A DNA stretch of 64,000 nt from Mesorhabditis belari (lineage: Eukaryota > Nematoda > Chromadorea > Rhabditida > Rhabditidae): the NCBI GenBank assembly GCA_958450365.1, contig CAUEEP010000729.1, positions 2,691,001 to 2,755,000 of the forward strand, in the 5' to 3' direction. Under the pieces are notes generated by a model. That model was not told the origin of the DNA, made no database searches, and worked only from the letters and a program-made list of their open reading frames with translations. Positions 1-28,978 of the stretch are shown piece by piece. A program made the translations under genes and the position numbers. The number at the start of each line of letters is the position of its first letter. Position 1 is the first letter of the stretch.

Positions 1-600
1 ATTTTTTTGAGCATTTTGAGAAAAATTCATCAACATCACGTATTTTTGAGGGTGATCTGTCCAGGTGATTAGGCGATAAGATTGTTTATTTGGAACATCT
101 ATCCAACAGAAATGAAACCGAACCCCAAACGCAAAGTCACGAGAATAACTTCAGTTAGGAGCTTCAAATAGTTTAGCTTCAAACAACTGGGAAGAAATCA
201 CAAAAAGAAAAGCTCGAGATCAACAAAATTCTAGTCAAATGCCAAATCATCGATTTGGTAAATAGAACAAAAGTTAAATGAAATGACGAACTCAATGGGG
301 TCTTTATTCTCCTTAAATATCTCAATTTTAAAAAATTTTAAACTTCAAAGAAATGACGTGCCAGAGGATATTTTGGAGCGTGCTGCGGAAAGGACATAAC
401 TAAGAAACTCTAAGGCCTTTTCAAAAATTATAATAAAGTTTTATAAACTATAAGACATTAACTACATTTTGGTTAGGGTTTCAAGCATATTAGACAACTC
501 TAACGCATTTTATGAACAAAAGACCGACGACAATATTTAAATCTCTGATTTTAAGCCCTTTGATACTAGAAAAAGGATAATAAAAGACCAAAAATAAGAT

Positions 601-662
601 TTGAATGGTTAGATAAATTAGAATTTGGTAACTACCAAATTCTAATTTATCTAACCATTCAA
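601..662. repeat. Perfect 30-bp-arm hairpin
   Basis: Bases 601-630 and 633-662 are exact reverse complements around a 2-base loop (ac). The mirror position in the other arm (about 7545-7600) has only one half of this hairpin, so the second half was added in the left arm after the arms formed. Confidence 0.95.
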
Positions 663-1517
663 CACAACAAAATTGGTAGTAAAAAACACGACAGAGCCTT
701 AGTTATAAAAAAGTCATGAAACCCAATAAAAGCTTATGGAATAAAACGTCGACCAAAACAATCAGGATTGTGCCAAAAGGCAAGGCAAGGTAGAGCTGAG
801 AAGTGCAGGGAGCTCTTCCAGTCCAAATGAACAAAAGAGGCATCTGATCGATCTTTAGAATGCAAATCCCAAGTTTTTTAATTGGAAATGGTCTAGATAC
901 AAATATTCAAAAAGATGGTTGTTTTGGTAAGATTAAAGAAGAAATTCCCCTTATCTTTCCCCTGAATGACCCCCAAAAAGAAGATCTTCTCTAGCTTCCA
1001 ATCAGCATTCGCATTTCTTTATTCCTCATTGGCAAACAAAGTCATAAACTTACAAACCGGCGACAGCTCTACTACTGTTGCAGACAAAGTTTGCATCATG
1101 TTAACCTGCCAACCAACAAACAGTACGTCTAACTCTTGTTTACCGGGTGTTACTACTGTCTCTGATTTGGCCAATGATGAAAATTGCAGCAGCCACTCAT
1201 TGAGAAACAAAGACCAAAACAAAAACAGTTAGCAATCAGTTCGATCCAGTATCGGCATCTACTATATATAAAGCTGAAGAGAAGTCTGTCCGTGCGTCTG
1301 TGCGCAATCATTGGCAAAAAGGTTCTTTCAAAGTCCCAAGTTGATTTCCAAAGTTTTAAACTTGTTCTTTAAAGTTTTAACAATTAGACATAGTTGCTTT
1401 TTTCTGTATTAAAGAGACTTTCATTTATGCTTTATTCAAGAAAAAGACAAGAGCAATCATTGAATCTGTTACATATTTGAAAATCGAGAAATCAAATGTT
1501 TGACATAGTGGAGCGTC

Positions 1518-1571
1518 TCACTGTTTGAACTGTTTCTCGACCTTCTCGTACTTCTCCTTCGCGTTCTCCTT
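1518..1571 (-). CDS. Alternative last exon of LEA-like gene, left copy
   Basis: An 18-codon exon (KENAKEKY... ending FKQ stop) preceded by a good ATTTTCAG acceptor. It continues the same lysine/glutamate-rich repeat character and joins in phase 0 if the preceding exon is spliced at an internal GTTCGT after codons for GEA. It is conserved in the mirror copy, which argues that it is coding. Confidence 0.55.
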   Translation of the reverse strand, partial: KENAKEKYEKVEKQFKQ

Positions 1572-2020
1572 CTGAAAATAAGTGAAATGATTGGATTTGA
1601 GAAAAGATATGATGAAATTGAGCTAACTTCAGCAATTAGGAAAATTTGAGGAAATTAGGGAGTCAGTCAAACTTCTCAAACTAAAAGCATGGAATTGACC
1701 GACCTTTTTTTGCCTTACTTGAATTTTCGGTTTCTTAGATAGCTAAATCTGAAAAAGGTTGATCTAATAGTTAGATCTAGTAGATCTAATTGTAAAACCA
1801 ATAGTAGTGCTCTAAAAATTTAAGTTTTAAGTTTAACAAAAGTTGAGAATTTCTGGTTAAAGTTCAAGGACAGTCAGGACTAAAGATCACATTCCACCCC
1901 AAAGCCCTGCTGTCTTGGACTTGAGCTAATTGTCTCTATTTTCTTTGACTAACTAACTGAATATACAACTATTCTTGGATCTCTAGATTCAATAAATAAT
2001 TAATTCTTTAGTGTCAAAGA

Positions 2021-2453
2021 TTATTCCCTGTCAAAACCACGAACCGCCTCGCCGGCCTTCTCCTTGGTCTCATCCCAGGCTGATTTAGCGCTGTCACGGG
2101 CACGGTCCTCGTGCGACTGACCGGTCATGTCTTTAAACTTGTCCTTCACCTGAAAAGCATTTTAATTACTTCTTTTCACTTGCGTTAGAGTTTTAGGTTA
2201 GGCAAAGTGACCGATAAAGTGATGTTCAAGAGTGCTTTGACTACCTAACAACCCGTTTTGGCCGCTATGGACAGTAATTCGACCTCAAAACTACACATTT
2301 TTCACTGAAATTTAAGTTTTTAAAATCTAGAAGTTGAAGTTCACTGAAGTTTTTAAACTCTTGAAGTCTAAAATCTTTGTGCGTTCTTGGAAAACCCACA
2401 GCTTCGGCGGCGTTTGTGACGGCGTCCTTGGCTTTGTCGTAGATTCCGGACAT
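2021..2453 (-). CDS. Small LEA-like hydrophilic protein, left copy
   Basis: Two exons on the minus strand: 2453-2400 (18 codons, ATG at 2453) and 2149-2021 (43 codons with TAA). The join keeps phase 0 across a 250-base intron with GTGGGT donor and TTTTCAG acceptor. The 60-residue product is very hydrophilic, alanine/lysine/aspartate rich, and carries repeats such as KAKDAV and DETKEKAGEA that resemble the 11-mer repeats of LEA group 3 proteins, which protect cells during desiccation; that role is inferred from composition only. It ends VRGFDRE, unlike the right copy. An alternative last exon lies at 1571-1518. Confidence 0.75.
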
Positions 2454-3225
2454 TTTGATTGTTTGTTGAAGGGAGAATTGGAAGTCTCTGAAAATGGAAC
2501 TCTTAAAAACTGCAAACCAGATTTTTAAAACATCAGAACAAAAAGTGGTTACGGTCGTTTGAAAGTAAGGTTAGGGGTGAAAGAGATAACGCGAGAATCT
2601 CAATGGTCAAAGTAAAAGAACCCCCTAAGAGTCTACTCATGAAAGCTTTAAATGTAGTAAAATAAATTTAAATGTATAAAGTTTTTAAAGTTTCCAAAAA
2701 GGCAATCTTTTAGAAAAAAATCTCCGAGAAGGAGTCAATCGGTTGATTGATTGCTTTCCCACTTGCCCAACTGTCCTTAAATACGCAAATTTCTCGCAAA
2801 ATATGCTCTGAAGTGCACACAAAACAACAAATTTGAATAAACAAGATCCGCTATCTCCAAAAAATTCCCCGAAAAACAGCTGCGGTTTGACGAATGGCAT
2901 CCGTTTTCTTGCAGAGATCATTGGGATGTTGATGAATTTTTCGCAGCTTTTTCTTTAAGCAGACAAGAGGAAAAGGTCTAGAAGATTTGATCGTCAAATG
3001 GTTTTTGGTTTTTTGAAAACGCTGCAGAAGTACACGTACAGTACACCATCTTACAGTACCAAAAAGGCTTCAAGGTACATTCCAACTTAATAATGGTATT
3101 CCAGTTATAACGACACCTATTTTCGGTTTCTTGATAGTGGTTTTTATTAAAGTCCCAAAGACAAAGCCGCCGGTTTGCCAGCTTTAGTTTGGCAATTCAT
3201 GCAATTGACAAAATACAAGGGATTG

Positions 3226-4203
3226 ATTGGCCACCTTGATTTCGTGATCTTTCTTGGTTAGAATATGCTTCTATTATTTGGTCTCCCTGTTCACAAGTTT
3301 CCATTAAACGTCGTTAATCGCCGTTAATTTTCCATGAATCGAAATAAGACCTAGACCATCCGATGCAGAATTTTACGCTGATTTTGAATCTGCTGCCCGT
3401 TTTTGCTAAATGGTTCGGAATCGCAAGGAATTTGGCAAACAAGTTTTTGGCCTCTCTTTTAACGCTTGCGCGCGCGACGAAAAAAATGGTTGCGTAGTGT
3501 AGCGGATAATGTGGCGGAATTCAAAGCTATAGGTCCAGGCTTCGGCTTTCTTTAGTTTTTTTGAACAGTTATTTTATAATGTTTTATTCCATTTGAAAAA
3601 CCCGTTGACATTTGCTTCAAAGTGGACAATCGAATGTACGAAGCTATGAATTGCAGCTCATACGCGTTTATGTGTTGTGCTTTTGCTCTTTCTATTTAAG
3701 TGTTCAACAACAAATAATATAAATATCATAGCAAACAATTTAACAAACATGACAACAATCGATGAAATGAATAAAGCATATTGCATTTAACTCCCCCAAA
3801 AAACCACCGCTTTTCCCGCGTTTTCTGAAATGGAGGGCCCAGCAGTGCACTCTGAAATATTATCATAGATATTAGGATATGTTGATCTCGAACAAATAGT
3901 GATTTGGATAATTTTGAGCAAATAATTCTTTATCCAAATAAATGGGTTGATAATTGTTGGATAATGACGTTCTAAAATGCACTATCTTTTTGCTTGCGGA
4001 TATACAGACGAACATCATTATTTTGCAACCACTTTCATTTTCGTTTTAATTTTTCCAGTCGATATGTAATTAATAGTAAGTCATTGTTTTGTTTTTGTTT
4101 TACCATAAGCTTTTCGTTTTCTATGTTTTGCATATCTTTTCTTTACATTTAACTACATTAGATGCAACTAACTAAATGCAACTACATTGAGCTATTTTTT
4201 TTT
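3226..4203. other. Spacer of the inverted repeat, no gene seen
   Basis: About 1 kb of AT-rich sequence separates the arms. It holds one short GC-alternating run (cgcgcgcg near 3470) and no open frame with splice support. A tRNA-like run near 3487-3550 was examined and not accepted. Confidence 0.6.
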
Positions 4204-4871
4204 GGATTTCCCTTGTATTTTGTCAATTGCCAACTGCCAATTGTCAATTGCATGAATTGCCAAACTAAAACTGGCAAACCGGCGGCTTTGTCTTTGGGAC
4301 TTTAATAAAAACCACTATCAAGAAACCGCAAAATAGGTGTCCTTATAACTGGAAGATCATTATTAAGTTGGACTGTACCTTGAAGTCTTTTTGATACTGT
4401 AAGCTGGTGTACTGTACGTGTACTTCTGCAGCGTTTTCAAAAACCAAAAACCATTTGACGATCAAATCTTCTAGGCCTTTTCCTCTTGTCTGTTTAAAGA
4501 AAAAGCTGCGAAAAATTTGGAAAATTTTCGAAAAATTCATCAACATCCCAATGATCTCTGCAAGAAAACGGGTGCCATTCGTCAAACCGCAGCTGTTTTT
4601 CGGGGAATTTTTTGGAGATAGCGGATCTTGTTTATTCAAATTTGTTGTTTTGTGTGCACTTCGGAGCATATTTTGCGAGAAATTTGCGTATTTAAGGACA
4701 GTTGGGCAAGTGGGAAAGCAGTCAATCAAATGAACGACTCCTGCTTGGAGATTTTTCTTCTAAGGGTTGTCTTTTTTGAAACTTTAAAAGTTTTATGTTT
4801 ATCTGGCTTCGGGAAGATTTAAGAGTTCCATTTTCAGAGACTTCAAATTCTCCTTTCAACAAACAGTCAAA

Positions 4872-5279
4872 ATGTCCGGAATCTACGACAAAGCCAAGGA
4901 CGCCGTCTCAAACGCCGCCGAAGCTGTGGGTTTTCCAAGAAAGCACCAAGATTTTAAACTTTAAGAATTTAAAAACTTAAATTTCAGTGAAAAATGTAGT
5001 TTTGAGGCCGAATTACTGTCCATAGCAGCTAAAACTGGTTGTTAGGTAATCAAAGCAGTCTTGAATCTCACCTCCGTCTTTGCCTAACCTCTACTTCTAC
5101 GTCCATAAAACTCTAACACAAGTGTAAAAAGTAATTAAAATGCTTTTCAGGTGAAGGACAAGTTCAAAGACATGACCGGTCAGTCGCACGAGGACCGTGC
5201 CCGTGACAGCGCTCAATCAGCCTGGGATGAGACCAAGGAGAAGGCCGGCGAGGCGGTTCGTGGTTTTGGAAAGGGATAA
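4872..5279 (+). CDS. Small LEA-like hydrophilic protein, right copy
   Basis: Mirror image of the gene at 2021-2453. Exons are 4872-4925 and 5151-5279, phase 0, giving 60 residues from MSGIYDKAKD to VRGFGKG. Between the copies the coding differences are few (for example S/T at residue 13 and the last residues), while the reading frame and splice sites are kept, so both copies look functional. A TTTTCAG lies 34 bases before the ATG and could be a trans-splice acceptor; AATAAA occurs at about 6533 downstream of the alternative last exon. The LEA assignment rests on composition and the repeat KEKAGEA; the exact family is not certain. Confidence 0.78.
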
Positions 5280-5751
5280 TCTTTGATACTAAAGAATAAG
5301 TTATCCGTTTAATCTAGAGATTCAAGAATAGTTGTATATACAGTTACTTAGTTAAAGAAAACAAAACCAAATTAGCTTAAGTACAAGACAGCAGGGCTTT
5401 GGGGTGGAATGTGATCTTTAGTCCTGACTGTCCTTGAACTTTAACCAGAAAATTCCTACTTTTGTTAAACTTAAAACTTAAATTTTTAGAGCACTACTAT
5501 TAGGTTTACTATTAAATCAACCTTTTTCAGATTTAGCCATCTAAGAAACCGAAAATTCAGTAAGGCAAGAAAGTCGGTTAACTCCATGCTTTTAGTTTGA
5601 GAAGTTTGACTGACTACCTAATTTCATCAAATCTTACGTTTGCGATTAGATCTACTATTAGTAACTATTAGATTAACCTTTCTCAGATTTAGCTATCTAA
5701 GAAGCCCAAGATTCAAGAAAGTCAAGAAAGTCGGCCAACTCCATGCTTTTA

Positions 5752-6270
5752 TTAGGTTGATGCATAAGTCTTTTCGTTTTTTTCGTACTTCTGTTAAAAA
5801 GTAACAAATTCACCAATTAATCTATAGTTTGCTCTATAAAAAAGTGTTTTTTTGTTCAATTTGCATCTTTTTAAATCAATTTCGGTTCACTTTCAAGCAA
5901 ATTCGAGAGTGAAAAACGCCTTTTTCGTAAAAATCTATAAAAAACTCTACGGAAAAATTGGCTGAATGAATTTCTCTGAAATTTTGGCGAAATATCAAAC
6001 GTTTTTTTCTCTATCTTTTATCTATTGACACGAAGATAGGTTTTCTTTAGCTAAGGTGTCTAAACCGCATCATCGAGTTAGCCCTTTTTGACTACCCGAC
6101 TTCATACTCTCAAGAAAATCCAGGCATAAAATATTTTTAAACCCGTTTTAATGTTATTTTGCAGAAAAATAATTGGTTTTTCTAATGAAATCAACCGTAG
6201 TTTAATTGGTGCATTTGTTGGCTTGAAACGGCAGACGAAAAAAATGAAAAAGACTTTTGCATCAACCTAA
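5752..6270. mobile_element. Non-autonomous mariner-type element
   Basis: Terminal inverted repeats TTAGGTTGATGCATAAGTC and, at the other end, TTAGGTTGATGCAAAAGTC, flanked by TA duplications (5750-5751 and 6271-6272). The left arm of the inverted repeat shows the empty site (ctttTAgtttgag). No transposase frame remains in its 519 bp. The end sequence resembles the ends known from Hsmar1/cecropia-group mariners; that resemblance is from memory. Confidence 0.85.
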
Positions 6271-6396
6271 TAGTTTGAGAAGTTTGACTGACTACCTAAT
6301 TTCCTCACATTTTTGATCAACAAACTTGAAATTCGCTAAAGTTAGCCCAGTTTCATCAAATCTCTTCTCAAATCCAATCATTTCACTTATTTTCAG

Positions 6397-6450
6397 AAGG
6401 AGAACGCCAAGGAGAAGTACGAGAAGGTCGAGAAAGAGTTCAAACAGTGA
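6397..6450 (+). CDS. Alternative last exon of LEA-like gene, right copy
   Basis: Eighteen codons (KENAKEKYEK... FKQ stop) after the acceptor TTATTTTCAG, matching 1571-1518 in the other arm with one residue change (E versus Q before FKQ). It lies 1.1 kb beyond the nearer stop codon, so the gene probably makes two C-terminal forms. Confidence 0.55.
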   Translation, partial: KENAKEKYEKVEKEFKQ

Positions 6451-6825
6451 GAAGCTCCACTATGTCAAACATTTGATTTCTCGATTTTCAAATATGTGAC
6501 AGATTCTATGATTGCTCTTGTCTTTTTCTTGAATAAAGCATAAATGAAAGTCTCTTTAATACAGAAAAAAGGAACTATGTCTAATTATTAAAACTTTAAA
6601 GAACAAGTTTAAAACTTTCGAAATCAACTTGGGACTTTGAAAAAACTTTGACGAAAAACCTTTGGGACAGGGACCTGAAAGAAAAGCCAACGTTAGATTG
6701 AAGCTGAAGATTAGACTTAGATAGAGCCAAAAAGCCTTCAAAACTAGGGTCTTTGTTCTAAAAAGTCAACTGGACGGTCCCCAAAACCAACAACAACTTT
6801 TCAGCTAAACTTGAGCTATTGAAGA

Positions 6826-6960
6826 ACAGCAGAAAACGTTCACTAACGTTCGCGTTTTCCACCCAATCTAAGCCTCGCTCCTTTTTGCCAATGACTGCGC
6901 ACAGACGGACGGACAGACATCTCTTCTGTTTTAGATATCGTAGATGCCGATGCTGGATCG
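6826..6960 (-). repeat. Recurrent element end, possibly Helitron-related
   Basis: A motif cluster (aacgttcgcgttttcc, then gtctgtccgtccgt on the reverse strand, then a TATAT-type run) recurs in degenerate form near 1255-1320 and clearly at 59283-59412. The GC-rich hairpin followed by a T-rich stretch is reminiscent of Helitron termini, but both ends of an element could not be paired. Confidence 0.35.
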
Positions 6961-8142
6961 AACTGATTGTTAACTGTTTTTTGTTTTGGTCTTTGTTTCT
7001 CAATGAGTGGCTGCCGCGATTTTCATCATTGGCCAAATCAGAGACAGTAGTAGAGCTGACGCCCGGTAAGCAAAAGTTAGACGTACTGTTTGTTGGTTGG
7101 CAGGTTAACATGATGCAAACTTTGTCTGTAACAGTAGTAGAGCGGTCACCCGTTTGTAAGTTTATAACTTTGTTTGCCAATGAGGAATAAAGAAATGCGA
7201 ATGCTGATTGGAAGGCAGCTAGAGAAGATCTTCTTTTTGGGGACCATTCAGGAGAAAGATAAAGGGAATTTCTTCTTTAATCTTACCAAAACAACCATCC
7301 TTTTGTACATTTATTTGTATCTAGACCATTTCCAATTAAAAAATTTGAGATTTGCATCGATCAAATGCCTCTTTTTTTCATTTGGACTGGAAGAGCTCCC
7401 TGTACTTCTCAGCTCTACCTTGCCTTGCCTTGCTTTTTGGCACAATCCTGATTGTTTTGGTCGACGTTTTATTCCATAAGCTTTTATTGGGTTTCATAAC
7501 TTTTTTATAACTAAGGTTCTGTTGTGTTTTTTACTACCAATTTTGTTGTGTATCTACCAAATTCTAATTTATCTAACCATTCAAATCTTATTTTTGGTCT
7601 TTTATTATCCTTTTTCTAATATCAAATGGCTTAAAATCAGCGATTTAAATATTGTCGTCGGTCTTTTGTTCATAAAAAACGTTAGAGTTGTCTAATATGC
7701 TTGAAACCCTAACCAAAATGTGGTTAATGTTTTATAGTTTATAAAACTTTATTATAATTTTTGAAAAGGCCTGCTAGTTTTTTAGTTATGTCCTTTCCGC
7801 ACGCTCCAAAATATCCTCTAGGACGTGATTTCTTTGAAGTTTAAATTTTTTTACAATTGAGATATTTGAGTAGGGACAATAAAGACCCCATTGAGTTTAT
7901 CATTTCATTTAACTTTTGTTCTATTTACCAAATCGATGATTTGGCATTTGACTAGAATTTTGTTGATCTCGAGCTTTTCTTTTTGTGATTTCTTCCCAGT
8001 TGTTTGAAGCTAAACTATTTGAAGCTCCTAACTGAAGTTATTCTCGTGACTTTGCGTTTGGAGTTCGGTTTCATTTCTGTTGGATAGATGTTCCAAATAA
8101 ACAATCTTATCGGCTAATCACCTGGACTGATCACCCTCAAAA

Positions 8143-8604
8143 GCACGGCCACACAGAAATACGAAAAAAGCTGCAAACCGTAGAAAGATGCTAAAAACCA
8201 TGTGAAAATTTGCAAGCCGCGTTCTCGATGAACTCTTTTTTCAATTATCACTTCCAGATTTCTCAAATAGACAAAGTTCTTTTCGTTGTAGAAATGATTA
8301 GAAATGTATCTCTTTTTCATTTCATATCTTTCATTGGCATGGGATGATCAAGTAAAAAGAGGGGTTTTTCATTTTATCATTTTTTCATGAGCAATCAATT
8401 TCCACTCTTCTCTAAATATTTTAAGTATCATAGTTTTTGAACTGGACACTCAATTTTATTTCAATAATTCTTACCGCATTCATTTGATGATGTTAGCATC
8501 GATTGATCTTTTATTCATGGCAAAATCATCGCATTATTTTTGTGTGTGTTCAACTCAAAACAAAAAATTCCTTGTTTAGACTTGACGTCGATGCTTTTGT
8601 AGCG
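8143..8604. other. Upstream region of the ABC transporter gene
   Basis: AT-rich sequence between the inverted repeat and the first ATG of the transporter. It should contain the promoter, but no TATA box, operator or trans-splice acceptor could be assigned with confidence. Confidence 0.4.
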
Positions 8605-28211
<19,607 letters not shown>

Positions 28212-28978
28212 ATGATGCTAGTTGTTGATAAATTGTTATGCAAATTTTTTTACAGGTTGTTGATGGGAAAATTAAAAAGGAGGTGGTCATTTTCGACAGG
28301 AGAGTGGATCTCTTTGTGAATCTCTTCTGAATCTCTAGAGTTAGAGTCCACCATTTAATCTCGAAACTTTAGCCGCAAAAACTTTTTTCATCGCCAAAAC
28401 CAGCGATCAAGAAGAGTTCTCAAAAAATCTCATATCACATTAAAAGAAGAGTCTTCCCGGTACATTTTTTTCCATTTATCATTGAAAAACGGGGTTTTTC
28501 AGAAAATCGAAGAGAAAAACGGCGTGTGTGTGTGCCTGCTGTGTGTGCTCTGCTGACCAAACCAAAATTGCTAAACTGACATCGTATCCATCAATGCCAA
28601 GGCCAATTTCTCTAATCAGATGCCTTTGCTTGCGCTTTGATCACTTTGAAACATCGACACTTTAGGGAAAACGTGGTCGCGAGTGGGGGAAACGACATTT
28701 TATTTGATAAGTGGAAAGTGATAAAATAAAAAGTGAACGGATGATAGACTTGAATGATAGCCGGCCAAGAATTTCTCTCTCTTCATTTCACCTCTGACCG
28801 TGTTTCGCTCGAAAAAACTTAGTTTTTTTGGTTACTCAGTGTTTCCTGTTCGTTTTTGTCATATTTTTCAAAACACAACACTTTTCAATCTTTCCAATAA
28901 CGTACTTATATCAAAATCTCTGGTAAATGTTGATTTTCATTTTTTTTCTGGTTCGAGATTGGTTCGGTCCTTTAGGCA
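28212..28978. other. Intergenic region between ABCC and kinase-like genes
   Basis: No gene was recognised. It contains a possible 3' end signal (ataaaataaaa near 28722) and, directly before the next start codon, CTTTAG followed by GCA-ATG, which fits an SL trans-splice acceptor three bases upstream of the ATG. Confidence 0.5.

Larger units (their letters stand above)
44..3225. repeat. Left arm of large inverted repeat
   Basis: This stretch reads as the reverse complement of 4204-8142, from the outer edge (44 pairs with 8142) to the inner edge (3225 pairs with 4204). The pairing was followed by eye through many unique segments: the outer region, the LEA-like exons, intron sequence and the inner 'caaagccgccggtttgcc' segment. 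The arm is about 0.75 kb shorter than its partner, largely because the partner carries an inserted mariner-type element. Identity is high but not perfect, so the two arms have had some time to diverge. Confidence 0.92.
4204..8142. repeat. Right arm of large inverted repeat
   Basis: Reverse-complement partner of 44-3225. It contains the intact mirror LEA-like gene (4872-6450) and a 519-bp TA-flanked element at 5752-6270 that the left arm lacks, plus a local duplication around 5586-5760. The outer end at 8142 lies only about 460 bp upstream of the first exon of the ABC transporter. Confidence 0.92.

Noticed and set aside
966..1232. Open frame seen in both arms of the large inverted repeat (mirror 7180-6758)
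   Set aside because: The frame length differs between arms, there are no splice or start cues, and it overlaps the recurrent element-end motif; it is more likely repeat sequence than a gene.
3487..3550. tRNA-like stretch in the inverted-repeat spacer
   Set aside because: It has an A-box-like start (tagtgtagcgg) but no acceptor stem and no proper T arm.
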